Origin: Porticoccaceae bacterium LTM1
GTDB taxonomy: Bacteria; Pseudomonadota; Gammaproteobacteria; Pseudomonadales; Porticoccaceae
Direction: 5' to 3'
Assembly (NCBI GenBank): GCA_030252795.1
Contig: CP127080.1
Location: forward strand, 818,501 to 882,500
Length of the DNA stretch: 64,000 nucleotides
This document shows positions 8,811 through 19,272 of the stretch, one piece after another. The notes beneath the pieces were generated by a model that worked only from the letters and a program-made list of their open reading frames with translations, was not told where the DNA came from and searched no databases. The position numbers and the translations under genes are program-made. Positions within the stretch are counted from its first letter, which is position 1. Each line of letters begins with the position of its first letter.

Positions 8811-9905
8811 TTAACCTGCCTTAATCTTACGCTTTCTTTTTCGATTCGGATTTTTCTGTTGGGTAATCGCCCAGTCGATATGCTCTTTAACCATTTCGGA
8901 TGAATGTATTCTCTGCTGCTCCAGGGCACAAATGATGTCTTCCGAAGAGGGCGCATTCCCAAGTCCAATAGCTAAATTCCTCAGCCACCTTTCATGACCT
9001 ATTCGGCGTATTGGCGAGCCGGCAGTTCGATCGAGAAACTCCTGTTCTGTCCATAAAAACAGATCCAGCAGCTTTGCACTGTCCAACTGGTGGCGGGGCA
9101 AAAAGTCCATTTCAGTGGTGGATTTGGCGTACTTGTTCCATGGACAGATCGCCTGACAGTCGTCACAGCCAAACACCCGATTGCCCATCGGTTCGCGAAA
9201 TTCTTCCGGTATTGAATCTTTCAGCTCAATAGTCAGGTAGGAGATGCAACGCCGCGCATCCAGAATGTAGGGCTCGGGAAACGCATCTGTCGGGCAGACC
9301 TTTAAGCAGGCGTTGCAGCTGCCGCACCGATCGCTCTGTTCGGAATGGTCCACGGGGAGAGGCAGGCTGGTCAGTATTTCGCCAAGGAAGAACCAGGAGC
9401 CGGCTTCGCTGTTGAGTACCAGGGTATTTTTGCCGATCCAACCCAGGCCAGCCTTTTCGGCGAGGGCTTTTTCCAGTACCGGTGCACTGTCCACAAATGG
9501 CCTCTGGCTGATGCTTTCCGGGTAAGCTGCTTCAATCTGGCTGGCCAGGGTAGCGAGTCGCTTGCGGATCAATTTGTGATAATCGCGACCCAGTGCGTAG
9601 CGGGAGATATAGGCGGTGTCGGACTGCTTAAGGACAGCAATCATGTTGGAGTCTGCTGGCAGGTAATCCATTCGCACCGAGATTACACGCAGTGTGCCCG
9701 GGTGCAGCTTGTCCGGATGCCAGCGTTTGTCGCCGTGCTCGGCCATCCAGTTCATTTCGCCCTGATAGCCTTTGGCCAGCCATTGCTGCAGTCGCTCTGC
9801 TGCAGTATCGAGTTCAATATCAGTAATAGCGACCTGCTGAAATCCCAGCTCACGGCCCCAGATTTTGATCTGTTGAGCGAGTTCAGCGTAGTTAAATTCG
9901 GTCAC
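8811..9905 (-). CDS. queG: Epoxyqueuosine reductase
   Basis: Catalyses the last step of tRNA queuosine synthesis, reducing epoxyqueuosine to queuosine with cobalamin and two [4Fe-4S] clusters. The cluster motifs are clear: CGSCNACLKVCP, and later CISYLTIE with GCDDCQAICPW. The segment VDSAPVLEKALAEKAG carries the conserved active-site Asp, and GWIGKNT is also typical. At 364 residues the length is normal, with a lysine/arginine-rich tail (NPNRKRKRKIKAG). It is divergent from nnr, as in Pseudomonas. Confidence 0.96.
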   Translation of the reverse strand: MTEFNYAELAQQIKIWGRELGFQQVAITDIELDTAAERLQQWLAKGYQGEMNWMAEHGDKRWHPDKLHPGTLRVISVRMDYLPADSNMIAVLKQSDTAYISRYALGRDYHKLIRKRLATLASQIEAAYPESISQRPFVDSAPVLEKALAEKAGLGWIGKNTLVLNSEAGSWFFLGEILTSLPLPVDHSEQSDRCGSCNACLKVCPTDAFPEPYILDARRCISYLTIELKDSIPEEFREPMGNRVFGCDDCQAICPWNKYAKSTTEMDFLPRHQLDSAKLLDLFLWTEQEFLDRTAGSPIRRIGHERWLRNLAIGLGNAPSSEDIICALEQQRIHSSEMVKEHIDWAITQQKNPNRKRKRKIKAG

Positions 9906-10026
9906 TGTGCGGTCCGGGGTCTGGAAATGAGTTGTGAAAGTTTACCATGCTGTCGGCGACGAGCGGTTTCCGTATAATGTGGCGAACTCACTTTTCCCAA
10001 CTTAATTTGCCGACAAAGAATTTACT

Positions 10027-11547
10027 ATGAGCGATGAACTGACAACGCCTCTATACCGAAATGAACAGGTGCGGGAATTCGACCGAATAGCCATTGAAGA
10101 GCAGGGCATTGCCGGTATTCTGCTGATGAAACGCGCCGGCCGTGCAGCTTTTGAATTGTTGCGTGAATGCTGGCCGGAAGAGGCTCCGATAACGGTCTTC
10201 TGCGGTACCGGTAATAATGCCGGTGATGGTTATGTGGTTGCTGCATTGGCGGCAGAGCAACGGATTCCTGTTCAAGTCGCTCAGGTAGGTGACCTGGACA
10301 AATTGCAAGGCGATGCAAAGCGCGCCTATCAATATGCCCTTGATGCTGGAGTGCCGATTATAAGTGACTGGCAAAGCCTGTCGATCAACGATGGCATTAT
10401 CGTAGACGCCCTTTTGGGCTCTGGATTGAATGGTGTGGTGCGCGAACCATTCTCCAGCGCCATCGCCAAAATCAACCAGTGCCAGTTGCCGGTGTTGTCG
10501 GTGGATATTCCATCCGGACTATGCGGCGATACCGGAGCAGAGCTGGGTGTGGCGGTGCAGGCTGATGCCGTGGTGAGCTACATCGGTTTGAAACAGGGCT
10601 TATACACAGGCCGAGGCCCGGCCTTGGCCGGAGAGGTGTTTTTTGATGGCCTTGAGGTTCCTGCGGATGTCTACTGCTCAGCCAAACCGTCTGCCCAATT
10701 ATTGAATCTGTGTGATTTATTGGCCCACTTGGAGCCTCGCCCCCAGGATGCTCATAAAGGCATGTTTGGCCATGTCATGGTGATTGGTGGTGATCACGGT
10801 ATGGGTGGTGCAGTGGCAATGGCTGCCGAGGCGGCGCTACGGTCGGGTGCCGGATTGGTGAGTGTGGCAACCCGCCCCGAGCATGTGGGTGGTATTTTGG
10901 CTCGCCGTCCCGAATTGATGGTCAATGGCGTAGTGTCTGGCCAGGAACTGGAACCACTGCTGGAAAAGCCATCTGTATTGGTGGTTGGTCCGGGGCTGGG
11001 CAACTCTCCCTGGTCCGAGCAAATGTTGCAGCAGGCTATAAAATCCGGTTTGCCGATGGTGCTGGATGCAGACGCACTCAATATTCTTTCCCAAAGCAGA
11101 ATTACTTTGGGTGATAAAGAGCGCCCCCTGATTATCACGCCTCACCCGGGAGAGGCTGCGCGTTTGCTCTCTGTAACAACATTAGATATTCAGGTGGACC
11201 GCTTTGCAGCGGTGCATAAATTGAGTGATAAATTCAGTGCGGTAGCGGTCTTGAAAGGTGCCGGAAGCCTGATTGCTGCTCCCGATTCTGACGTCATTGG
11301 CATCTGCGGCGCTGGTAATCCCGGAATGGCCAGTGGCGGTATGGGGGATGTGCTTTCCGGTGTGTTGGGTGCATTGCTTGCTCAAGGATTGCCTGCAATC
11401 ACAGCGGCGCAATTGGGTACCTGTCTCCACGCGGAAGCGGCTGATATTGCGGCTGAGTTGCGCGGAGAAAGAGGAATGCTGGCAACCGATTTGATGGAGC
11501 CTCTGCAGCATCTGGTGAATAGTGGAGATGAACTTTATGGTGACTGA
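10027..11547 (+). CDS. nnr: Bifunctional NAD(P)H-hydrate epimerase / ADP-dependent dehydratase
   Basis: Repairs NAD(P)HX, the hydrated and damaged form of NAD(P)H. The N-terminal YjeF domain (about 1-215) is the epimerase, with the FCGTGNNAGDGYVVA motif and the VDIPSGLCGDTG segment. The C-terminal ribokinase-like domain (about 235-500) is the ADP-dependent dehydratase, with ITPHPGEAARLL and GNPGMASGGMGDVLSG. The 506-residue length fits the fused enzyme. It is the first gene of the run nnr-tsaE-amidase-mutL-miaA-hfq, and its last codons overlap the start of tsaE. Confidence 0.95.
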   Translation: MSDELTTPLYRNEQVREFDRIAIEEQGIAGILLMKRAGRAAFELLRECWPEEAPITVFCGTGNNAGDGYVVAALAAEQRIPVQVAQVGDLDKLQGDAKRAYQYALDAGVPIISDWQSLSINDGIIVDALLGSGLNGVVREPFSSAIAKINQCQLPVLSVDIPSGLCGDTGAELGVAVQADAVVSYIGLKQGLYTGRGPALAGEVFFDGLEVPADVYCSAKPSAQLLNLCDLLAHLEPRPQDAHKGMFGHVMVIGGDHGMGGAVAMAAEAALRSGAGLVSVATRPEHVGGILARRPELMVNGVVSGQELEPLLEKPSVLVVGPGLGNSPWSEQMLQQAIKSGLPMVLDADALNILSQSRITLGDKERPLIITPHPGEAARLLSVTTLDIQVDRFAAVHKLSDKFSAVAVLKGAGSLIAAPDSDVIGICGAGNPGMASGGMGDVLSGVLGALLAQGLPAITAAQLGTCLHAEAADIAAELRGERGMLATDLMEPLQHLVNSGDELYGD

Positions 11548-12013
11548 ATTGCCTGAGTGCGTGTTTCAGATCACCGGCGAAGAAGCCATGGTAGCTTTCG
11601 GCCGCAAGTTGGGTAACGCCTGTATCGGTGGAGCGGTAGTGTTTCTGGACGGTGATCTGGGAGCGGGCAAAACCACTATCAGCCGCGGTGTTTTGCAATC
11701 GTTCGGACATCAGGGGGCGGTAAAAAGCCCGACCTATACCTTGGTGGAACCCTACCAATTTGATGGGCAGACGTTATACCATTTTGACCTGTACCGGTTG
11801 GCTGACCCTGAAGAGCTGGAGTACATAGGCATCAGGGACTATTTTGCAGAGTCAAATGCATTGTGTCTGGTGGAATGGCCAGCTCGAGGAGTGGGGTATT
11901 TGCCAACTCCCGATGTCAAAGTTGCAGTTACCGTTTCGGGTGAGGGCCGCATGTTGCATTGCACTGCTGCGACTGAAAGGGGTCAAAACATCATAAAAAG
12001 CTTGGGGGGATAA
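11537..12013 (+). CDS. tsaE: tRNA threonylcarbamoyladenosine synthesis ATPase TsaE
   Basis: The ATPase subunit of the TsaBDE complex that makes t6A37 in ANN-decoding tRNAs. The P-loop GDLGAGKTT lies at about residues 39-47, followed by SPTYTLVEPY and FDLYRLADPEELEYIG, all typical of the family. In-frame starts exist at 11522 (GTG), 11528 and 11537. The ATG at 11537 is chosen because gtggag at 11522-11527 sits nine bases upstream and the resulting 158 residues is the usual length. It overlaps the end of nnr by 11 bases, consistent with translational coupling. Confidence 0.95.
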   Translation: MVTELPECVFQITGEEAMVAFGRKLGNACIGGAVVFLDGDLGAGKTTISRGVLQSFGHQGAVKSPTYTLVEPYQFDGQTLYHFDLYRLADPEELEYIGIRDYFAESNALCLVEWPARGVGYLPTPDVKVAVTVSGEGRMLHCTAATERGQNIIKSLGG

Positions 12014-12018
12014 CAAAC

Positions 12019-13344
12019 ATGCGCAGTTTCAGAATAGCGATACTGACGATCATGGTGCTGCTTTGCCAGCTATTCCCGATGCTATCGTTTGCTGAAACTA
12101 TCCAGAGTGTACGGATCTGGCCGTCACCTGAATACACCCGTCTGGTTTTTGATTTAAGTGGTGGTGTGCAGCACAGTATTTTCACTCTGGAACATCCGGA
12201 CCGGCTGGTTATTGATATCAAGGATGTCTCACTTGATGCATCGCTAAAACAAGTGGATTTGGAAAATAGCCCTATAGCCAAAATTCGCAGCGGTGTTAAG
12301 GATGGCAAAGACCTGCGAGTTGTTCTGGACCTGAATCAACCAGTAAAGCCACGTAGCTTTACCCTAGAGCGAAATGAGCAATATGGCGACCGTTTGGTGG
12401 TCGACTTATATAAGGCGGAGCAGCTAACCGAGAAAACCGTACAAAGTACGGTCAGTGACGGCAGGCAGAAAGATATTGTTATTGCCATTGATGCCGGCCA
12501 TGGTGGTGAGGACCCTGGTGCACTGGGTGGTGGAAATATTCACGAAAAGAAAATAGTGCTGCAGATCGCCAAAGAACTGAAAAAAATTATCGACGATACT
12601 CCTGGCTACAAAGGCGAATTGGTGCGCACCGGCGATTATTATATCCCACTGCGCAATCGCTCAAAGCTGGCGCGGCAAAAAAGCGCTGACCTGTTTATTT
12701 CCGTGCATGCCGATGGTTTTACCAGTCCAAGGCCAAGGGGGGCATCGGTTTTTGCTTTGTCACGGCGCGGTGCGACATCGGAAACTGCTCGCTATCTTGC
12801 CCAGCGGGAAAACAATTCCGACCTTATCGGTGGTGTAGAAAGGGTTAGTCTCAAGGATAAAGATGAAGTCCTGGCCAGTGTATTACTGGACTTGTCGATG
12901 ACGGCGACCTTAAGCACCAGTCTGGCAATCGGCAGTGAGGTGTTGCAGGAGATGGGCAAGATTACCAGGCTGCATAAAAAGAACGTCGAACAGGCTGGCT
13001 TTATGGTGCTTAAGTCCCCGGATCTGCCATCAATTCTGGTGGAAACCGGCTTTATCACCAATCCGGAAGATCGCAAACTGCTGACTCAATCCTGGTTCCA
13101 GAAGAAAATGGCTCGATCCATTTTTAATGGCGTGGAACGTTATTACCAAAGTCATCCGCCAGAAGGTACATGGTTGGCAGCTAACCTGGGAAGTGTCGAG
13201 AGATCCTATGTGATTGCCCATGGCGATACTCTGTCAACGATTGCAGAGCGCTATAACATCAGTGTCAAAAAACTGATGGCTCACAACGGATTGAAATCCA
13301 CTACGATCAAATTAGGGCAACGCCTGAAAATTCCGGCGACCTGA
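12019..13344 (+). CDS. amiB: N-acetylmuramoyl-L-alanine amidase with AMIN and LysM domains
   Basis: A periplasmic zinc amidase that cuts septal peptidoglycan during daughter-cell separation. The order is a signal peptide (about 1-26, ending MLSFA), an AMIN domain for localisation (about 28-125), an Amidase_3 domain (about 155-370) and a C-terminal LysM repeat ([20 protein letters not shown]). Zinc ligands are visible in [14 protein letters not shown] (His), NIHEKK (Glu) and FISVHADGF (His), with the catalytic Glu in [11 protein letters not shown]. The AmiB-type LysM architecture in the tsaE-mutL context matches the Pseudomonas gene. The choice between amiB and amiC naming is uncertain. Confidence 0.93.
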   Translation: MRSFRIAILTIMVLLCQLFPMLSFAETIQSVRIWPSPEYTRLVFDLSGGVQHSIFTLEHPDRLVIDIKDVSLDASLKQVDLENSPIAKIRSGVKDGKDLRVVLDLNQPVKPRSFTLERNEQYGDRLVVDLYKAEQLTEKTVQSTVSDGRQKDIVIAIDAGHGGEDPGALGGGNIHEKKIVLQIAKELKKIIDDTPGYKGELVRTGDYYIPLRNRSKLARQKSADLFISVHADGFTSPRPRGASVFALSRRGATSETARYLAQRENNSDLIGGVERVSLKDKDEVLASVLLDLSMTATLSTSLAIGSEVLQEMGKITRLHKKNVEQAGFMVLKSPDLPSILVETGFITNPEDRKLLTQSWFQKKMARSIFNGVERYYQSHPPEGTWLAANLGSVERSYVIAHGDTLSTIAERYNISVKKLMAHNGLKSTTIKLGQRLKIPAT

Positions 13345-13357
13345 TAAAGAGTTTTTC

Positions 13358-15184
13358 ATGTCTAAAATCACAAAATTAAGTCCGCGGCTTGCCAACCAGA
13401 TTGCTGCGGGTGAAGTCGTTGAGCGTCCTGCATCGGTAATTAAAGAGCTGCTGGAAAACAGTCTCGACGCCGGAGCTACTCGTATTGATATCGATGTGGA
13501 AGCTGGCGGCGTCAAGTTGATGCGTATTCGTGACAATGGTGGCGGCGTTGAAAAAGAGGACTTGCCACTGGCTCTGTCCCGCCATGCCACCAGTAAAATA
13601 ATTGAGCTGGAAGACCTGGAAGCGGTTCAGACACTGGGTTTTCGCGGCGAGGCACTTGCCAGTATCGGTTCTGTATCTCGTCTCGCGCTCACCTCAAATG
13701 CATCGGAAAGCCAGGCGGGGTGGAAAGCGATCACTGAAGGTCGCGACATGGAGGTGTCTGTAGAGCCAGCACCACACCCGCGTGGAACCACCGTGGAAGT
13801 GCGAGACCTGTTTTTCAACACTCCGGCGCGGCGTAAATTTTTGCGTACAGAGAAAACCGAAATGGGTCGCATTGACGAAGTGGTGAAAAAACTCGCTCTC
13901 AGTCATTTTGATGTCGCTTTCTCACTTCGTCACAACGGCAAGCCATTATTCACAATGCGCCCGGCAACAGACCAGCTGGAACAGGAGCGTCGCGTGGCGC
14001 AAATTTGTGGCCCGTCATTTATGGAGCAGGCGGTCTATTTGGATATTGACCGAGGTGGTTTGCGAATTTGGGGGTGGATGGGATTGCCGACCTTTTCTCG
14101 CAGCCAGGCTGACCTGCAGTTCTTTTTTGTAAATGGTCGTGCTATTCGGGATAAGGTGGTGACGCACGCAGTACGCCAGGCCTATCAGGATGTTCTTTAC
14201 CATGGCAGACACCCGGCCTACGTACTTTTTCTTGAGCTTAACCCTACTGAAGTGGATGTGAATGTTCACCCTACCAAGCATGAAGTACGTTTTCGAGATA
14301 GCCGCAGTGTTCACGGGTTTATTTACAGTACCCTGCATAAAACGGTTGCCGACGTTCGCCCAGGGGACCAGTCCATTCCAGCGGCTTCTCCTGTAGTAGA
14401 GTTGGCTTCAGTAGGAACTGTTCAAACAGCTAACCAGGCTTCCAGCCCGGTTCACCAAAGTGCCATGGGGTTCCGGTCATCGCAGCCATCCGGGCAGCGA
14501 ATTCAGGAGCAGATGGCAACCTACGGTTCGCTTCACAGCCCGCTGACGGGCAGTGGTACGCAACCCACCATGCAGGAGATCGCCGCGCAAAACGAAGAGG
14601 TACCACCGCTTGGTTACGCTGTCGCCCAGCTCAAAGGTATCTACATTGTGGCGGAAAACGCTGAAGGTATGGTGCTGGTGGATATGCATGCTGCTCATGA
14701 GCGAATTACCTATGAGCGTATGAAAGTCGCCTACGAAAACCAGGGTTTGGCCTCGCAACCGCTGTTGGTGCCGGAAGCGCTGGCGGTCAGCCAAAGGGAA
14801 GCTGACTGCGCCGAGGAGCACACCGAAGTATTTGAATCGTTGGGTTTCAAATTGCAGCGCGCCGGGCCGGAAAGTTTGCTGGTTCGTGAGATGCCGGCAC
14901 TTACTCGCGGTGCCGATGTGGAGCCACTGGTGCGCGATGTACTGTCGGACCTGCTGGAACATGGCAACAGTGACCGTATTCAAGCCCATATTAATGAGAT
15001 CCTTGGCACCATGGCCTGCCACGGTTCGGTGCGCGCCAACCGTCGCCTGACCATTCCAGAAATGAATGCGTTGCTTCGCGATATGGAGCAGACCGAGCGC
15101 AGCGGTCAGTGCAATCACGGGCGTCCAACGTGGACCCAAATGAGCCTGGCGGAGCTGGATAAATTGTTCCTGCGCGGCCGATAA
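13358..15184 (+). CDS. mutL: DNA mismatch repair protein MutL
   Basis: Couples MutS mismatch recognition to strand incision. The N-terminal GHKL ATPase has [19 protein letters not shown] and [13 protein letters not shown] variable linker lies at about 330-410. The C-terminal dimerisation domain contains [12 protein letters not shown], beginning at residue 442, which fits the DQHA-x2-E-x4-E metal-binding endonuclease motif, and [13 protein letters not shown]. This MutL should therefore nick DNA itself, as expected in gammaproteobacteria without MutH. At 608 residues the length is normal. It lies 13 bases after the amidase gene. Confidence 0.97.
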   Translation: MSKITKLSPRLANQIAAGEVVERPASVIKELLENSLDAGATRIDIDVEAGGVKLMRIRDNGGGVEKEDLPLALSRHATSKIIELEDLEAVQTLGFRGEALASIGSVSRLALTSNASESQAGWKAITEGRDMEVSVEPAPHPRGTTVEVRDLFFNTPARRKFLRTEKTEMGRIDEVVKKLALSHFDVAFSLRHNGKPLFTMRPATDQLEQERRVAQICGPSFMEQAVYLDIDRGGLRIWGWMGLPTFSRSQADLQFFFVNGRAIRDKVVTHAVRQAYQDVLYHGRHPAYVLFLELNPTEVDVNVHPTKHEVRFRDSRSVHGFIYSTLHKTVADVRPGDQSIPAASPVVELASVGTVQTANQASSPVHQSAMGFRSSQPSGQRIQEQMATYGSLHSPLTGSGTQPTMQEIAAQNEEVPPLGYAVAQLKGIYIVAENAEGMVLVDMHAAHERITYERMKVAYENQGLASQPLLVPEALAVSQREADCAEEHTEVFESLGFKLQRAGPESLLVREMPALTRGADVEPLVRDVLSDLLEHGNSDRIQAHINEILGTMACHGSVRANRRLTIPEMNALLRDMEQTERSGQCNHGRPTWTQMSLAELDKLFLRGR

Positions 15185-15242
15185 CTGTATTTCGACGTCC
15201 GACCGCTATAATCGAAGTCACAATTTAGAATTTGGCGTAAAC

Positions 15243-16238
15243 GTGAACAAAACCCCCCAAGCCATCTTCCTGATGGGACCCACAGCATCGGGAAAAACAG
15301 ATCTGGCCATTGCCCTGCGCGACCATTATCCGGTTGAGTTAATCAGTGTCGACTCCGCATTAGTCTATCGTGGAATGGATATTGTTTCGGCTAAGCCGGA
15401 CGCTGAGACCCTGGTCAAAGCACCGCATAGACTGATTGATATTCGCGACCCTGCCGACGCATATAACGTCGGTGATTTTGTGCGCGATGCCCGTCGTGAA
15501 ATGGCGGAGATCACCGCATCAGGGCGTATTCCACTATTGGTAGGTGGCACCATGCTCTATTTTCGAGCCCTTCTCGATGGGCTGGCAGAGTTGCCACCAT
15601 CGGACCCGGTAATTCGCGCCCAAGTGGAGACGGATGCAAAAGCCCTGGGTTGGCCAGCCATGCATGCTCGCCTTGCCGAGTTGGACCCGGTCAGTGCCGG
15701 GCGAATACACCCGAATCACTCGCAGCGCATTCAGCGAGCGTTGGAGGTATGTCTGGTAACCGGTAAGCCTTTCTCCCGGTTGCTGGAGGAGCAGCAGGGT
15801 AGTGAAGGAGGCGTGCCGCCTATAACCAATGATTACGATGTGCTGCAAATCGCCATTGCACCGCACAATCGAGCGTTGCTGCACCAGCGCATTGAGCAGA
15901 GATTTGCCTTGATGCTGGAACATGGCGGCCTGGATGAGGTGAGACAGCTCTTTCAGCGCGGAGACCTGAGCCCGGATATGCCCTCTATTCGGGCAGTCGG
16001 CTATCGCCAGGCGTGGGAATATCTCGAAGGAGAGGTTGATTACGACCAGATGGTCAAAAAAGGCGAGGCGGCGACCCGTCAGCTTGCCAAACGGCAGTTA
16101 ACCTGGCTGAGAGGCTGGTCGGAGCTGAATTGGGTGCAAACTGATAATTGCGATGGAGAGTCGCTGCCATTTCAAGAAATTTTGTCTAAAACCTTGAAAA
16201 TTCTCGTAAACCATCCCATATACAATACTAGTGTCTGA
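15243..16238 (+). CDS. miaA: tRNA dimethylallyltransferase
   Basis: Adds a dimethylallyl group to A37 of tRNAs reading UNN codons, giving i6A. The P-loop is [12 protein letters not shown] at the N-terminus. [16 protein letters not shown] and [17 protein letters not shown] are the substrate-binding blocks, and QRIQRALEV and [15 protein letters not shown] are typical late motifs. The 331-residue length includes a short unconserved tail. It is followed by hfq after 139 bases, the classic order in gammaproteobacteria. The interval probably holds an hfq promoter as well. Confidence 0.97.
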   Translation: MNKTPQAIFLMGPTASGKTDLAIALRDHYPVELISVDSALVYRGMDIVSAKPDAETLVKAPHRLIDIRDPADAYNVGDFVRDARREMAEITASGRIPLLVGGTMLYFRALLDGLAELPPSDPVIRAQVETDAKALGWPAMHARLAELDPVSAGRIHPNHSQRIQRALEVCLVTGKPFSRLLEEQQGSEGGVPPITNDYDVLQIAIAPHNRALLHQRIEQRFALMLEHGGLDEVRQLFQRGDLSPDMPSIRAVGYRQAWEYLEGEVDYDQMVKKGEAATRQLAKRQLTWLRGWSELNWVQTDNCDGESLPFQEILSKTLKILVNHPIYNTSV

Positions 16239-16377
16239 CGTTATCATGCACTTTGGTCGCGACTTAAGACGTTTGGTGGCCTGTGGTTGTTGGTTGGACC
16301 GCCAATTCTCGGGTTTGAGTGGGTAGTTTGTGCGGTTACATTTTGTAGTTTTTTATTCCTAATAAGGAGAATACCCG

Positions 16378-16662
16378 ATGTCAAAGGGGCATAACTTACA
16401 AGACCCTTTCCTGAATGTATTACGGAAAGAGCGTATTCCGGTTTCTATCTTCCTGGTTAACGGCATTAAGCTCCAGGGCCAAATTGAATCTTTTGACCAA
16501 TTTGTTGTGCTGCTGAAAAACACAGTCAGTCAAATGGTTTACAAACATGCTATCTCAACTGTAGTACCGGCCAGACCAGTGCGTTTGCCACTGGGTGCCC
16601 CTCAAGGTCAGGGACACGGACAGGACCAGTACGGTAGCGACATGGACAATCACGACGACTGA
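16378..16662 (+). CDS. hfq: RNA chaperone Hfq
   Basis: A hexameric Sm-like protein that pairs small RNAs with mRNAs. Sm1 ([20 protein letters not shown], then [19 protein letters not shown]) and Sm2 ([14 protein letters not shown], with the KHA triplet) are intact. The C-terminal tail (about 70-94) is short and rich in Gly, Gln and Asp ([16 protein letters not shown]), giving the acidic tip known from other Hfq proteins. A strong ribosome-binding site (aaggag) lies upstream of the ATG. Confidence 0.98.
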   Translation: MSKGHNLQDPFLNVLRKERIPVSIFLVNGIKLQGQIESFDQFVVLLKNTVSQMVYKHAISTVVPARPVRLPLGAPQGQGHGQDQYGSDMDNHDD

Positions 16663-16697
16663 TTGTCCAATATTGCGGTTATTAACGGAGGCAATTG

Positions 16698-18017
16698 TTG
16701 TTCTTTGATCGACCCGATTCTGGCGAGCTGGCTGTTCTTGTTCATCTGGATCTGAATAGCGAAAACGAACCGGAAGATCCCCGGGAGTTTGAGGAACTGG
16801 TGCTTTCCGCAGGCGGCGACCCCGTGGCCTTTATCACGGGGCAGCGCGCCAACCCTCATCCCAAATATTTTGTCGGCACCGGCAAGCTCGATGAGCTCGC
16901 AGCTGTGGTAAATGCCGAGCAAGCCCAACTGGTGATTTTCAATCACAACCTCTCCCCGAGTCAGGAGCGTAATCTCGAGCACCATCTCAAGTGTCGAGTG
17001 CTTGATCGTACCGGGCTGATTCTCGATATCTTTGCGCAGCGGGCGAGAACCCACGAAGGTAAATTACAGGTCGAGCTGGCGCAGTTACAGCACATGTCAA
17101 CGCGACTTGTGCGAGGCTGGACTCACCTTGAGCGTCAGAAGGGTGGTATTGGTCTCCGGGGCCCGGGCGAGACTCAGCTGGAAACCGACCGCCGCCTGTT
17201 GCGTGAGCGAATCAAGTCAATTCGCCAGCGTCTGGAAAAAGTTCGCAGGCAGCGGGATCAGGGGCGCCGGTCGAGAAAAAGGGCAGAAATTCCTACTGTC
17301 TCGCTGGTTGGATACACCAACGCTGGTAAATCCACCCTGTTTAATGCGATGACCTCTTCCGAGGTGTACGCTGCGGACCAGTTGTTTGCTACCCTCGACC
17401 CAACCATGCGGCGTCTGGAATTGCCGGAGGCCGGCCCCATTATCCTTACCGACACGGTAGGGTTTATTAGCCATCTGCCGCACAAGCTGGTAGAAGCCTT
17501 CCGGGCGACCCTGGAAGAGGCGGCCAATGCATCATTGCTATTACATGTGGTGGATGCCGCAGATGACGAGCGCCATCGCAATATTCAGCGCGTGGGCGAG
17601 GTGCTGGAAGAAATTCATGCTCATGAGATACCGACTTTATTGGTGTTTAATAAAATCGATCTGTTGGACGATTTTGAGCCCAGGGTTGATTACAACGATC
17701 AGGGGGCTCCTGTTGCTGTCTGGGTGTCGGCTCAAAAGCAACTGGGTTTTGATCTGTTGCTGGATGCCATTCGCCAGCGTGTTGGCGGTCGAATGTGCCA
17801 TAAGATATTTCGACTTCAGCCAATTCAGGGCCGTATTCGCGCCAGGTTCTACCAGGCTGATGCGGTACTTAGCGAGAAAGTTTGCGAAGATGGCAGCAGT
17901 GTGTTGGAGATAAGAATGCTGGAAGCCGATTTTTACCGGCTTCTGAAAAGTGAAAGTTTGACGCCGGATCAGCTGGAAGAGTTAGACCTTCCAGGAGCTA
18001 TGGCGCAAAGTGCATAA
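16698..18017 (+). CDS. hflX: Ribosome-associated GTPase HflX
   Basis: A GTPase that binds and splits stalled ribosomes under stress. The N-terminal HflX domain contains GTGKLDEL, the glycine-rich signature GIGLRGPGETQLETDRR and a coiled coil (about 165-190). The G domain follows, with GYTNAGKSTLFN (G1), LTDTVGFISHLP (G3) and FNKIDLLDD (G4). There is no ATG at the expected start. TTG codons lie at 16695 and 16698, and 16698 is preferred because it gives MFFDRPDSGE, matching homologues, seven bases after ggag. The product is 439 residues. It lies 35 bases after hfq. Confidence 0.95.
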   Translation: MFFDRPDSGELAVLVHLDLNSENEPEDPREFEELVLSAGGDPVAFITGQRANPHPKYFVGTGKLDELAAVVNAEQAQLVIFNHNLSPSQERNLEHHLKCRVLDRTGLILDIFAQRARTHEGKLQVELAQLQHMSTRLVRGWTHLERQKGGIGLRGPGETQLETDRRLLRERIKSIRQRLEKVRRQRDQGRRSRKRAEIPTVSLVGYTNAGKSTLFNAMTSSEVYAADQLFATLDPTMRRLELPEAGPIILTDTVGFISHLPHKLVEAFRATLEEAANASLLLHVVDAADDERHRNIQRVGEVLEEIHAHEIPTLLVFNKIDLLDDFEPRVDYNDQGAPVAVWVSAQKQLGFDLLLDAIRQRVGGRMCHKIFRLQPIQGRIRARFYQADAVLSEKVCEDGSSVLEIRMLEADFYRLLKSESLTPDQLEELDLPGAMAQSA

Positions 18018-18120
18018 AATAAAAGTCCTCAAGCTGTTTAATTACTCTGGCGGTTATTAAATAGCATGGGTTCCTATAGAATTCCCTTAAATTAAAAATT
18101 AACCAAGTATGGAGTGATTT

Positions 18121-19272
18121 ATGGCCTGGAATGAACCGGGTGGCGGCCGCGACCCTTGGGGTGGTAAAAACAATGGAGATGGTCCGCCCGATCTCGATGA
18201 AGCCCTGAAGAAGTTGCGGGACAAATTCAACAAAGCCTTTGGTGGTTCGGGTGGCAGCAACAATGGCAAGGGCAATGGTGCAGCAATTGGCGTAATTGCA
18301 GTAATTGCCATCATCGTCTGGGCATTGTTCGGTGTTTACCAGGTGGATGAAAAAGACAAGGCTGTGATTCTTCGTTTTGGTAAATACCACGACACGGTTG
18401 GCTCCGGTTTGCATTGGAACCCCAAATTTATCGATACGGTCAATGTTGTCAGTGTAACCAAAGAGCAATCTTACACCACCCAGGGTTTGATGCTTACCAA
18501 AGACCTCAATATCGTAGACCTGCCGGTAACCGTGCAATTCACCGTGCCGGATGCCAAGGCCTACGTATTGAATGTGCGCGACCCTGTTGAGAGCCTTCGA
18601 AATGCTGCTGACAGTGCAATTCGCCATGTGGTGGGTAGCACAACCGCCAGTGATGTTCTTTCCGAAGGTCGTCAGAAGTTGGCTGGGGAAATTTCCCAGC
18701 GTTTGCAGAAGTACATCGATATTTACGATACGGGTATCAGTATTTCCAGCGTCAATATTGGTAAGGGTCAGCCGCCGGTTGAGGTTAAAGCCGCCTTTGA
18801 CGATGTAAACGCCTCCAAGAAAGACAAGGATCGTTACATCAAGGAAGCAGAAGCCTACAGCAACGAAGTCGTGCCGGTAGCTCGTGGTAAGGCACAGCGG
18901 ATGCTGCAGGATGCCCAGGCCTATCGTGACCGTGTGGTTGCGGAGGCTGATGGTGATGCACAGCGTTTTGAAAAGCTGATGACCGAATATCAAAAAGCAC
19001 CGGAAGTCACTCGTCGCCGTATCTACCTTGATGCCATGGAGAGTGTGATGAGCAACTCCTCCAAGGTGATGGTTGATGTGGAGGGAGGCAACAATATGAT
19101 GTATTTGCCACTCGATAAGCTGATGGAAGGGCGCTCGGTATTACCTTCGACAACCAGGGACGCTTCCGCGCCGTCCTCAACCAAAGAGCAGGTTCGGGAA
19201 GTGGTAGAAGAGGTGTTGCGGGATATGACTCGCGATCAGCAAATTGACCGTCGCAGGGAGTCACGTCGATGA
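18121..19272 (+). CDS. hflK: FtsH protease modulator HflK
   Basis: An SPFH-family membrane protein that forms, with HflC, a large periplasm-facing cage around FtsH. It begins with a Gly/Asn-rich cytoplasmic leader (MAWNEPGGGRDPWGGKNN), followed by one transmembrane segment (about 58-78), the SPFH/Band 7 domain (about 80-270) and a long helical region. Its last codons overlap hflC by four bases (ATGA), so the two are translationally coupled and made in similar amounts. At 383 residues the length is normal. A 103-bp gap follows hflX. Confidence 0.96.
   Translation: MAWNEPGGGRDPWGGKNNGDGPPDLDEALKKLRDKFNKAFGGSGGSNNGKGNGAAIGVIAVIAIIVWALFGVYQVDEKDKAVILRFGKYHDTVGSGLHWNPKFIDTVNVVSVTKEQSYTTQGLMLTKDLNIVDLPVTVQFTVPDAKAYVLNVRDPVESLRNAADSAIRHVVGSTTASDVLSEGRQKLAGEISQRLQKYIDIYDTGISISSVNIGKGQPPVEVKAAFDDVNASKKDKDRYIKEAEAYSNEVVPVARGKAQRMLQDAQAYRDRVVAEADGDAQRFEKLMTEYQKAPEVTRRRIYLDAMESVMSNSSKVMVDVEGGNNMMYLPLDKLMEGRSVLPSTTRDASAPSSTKEQVREVVEEVLRDMTRDQQIDRRRESRR

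Noticed and set aside
15185-15242. Possible separate small gene between mutL and miaA
   Set aside because: The 58-base gap has no open frame of useful length and probably holds only a start region for miaA.
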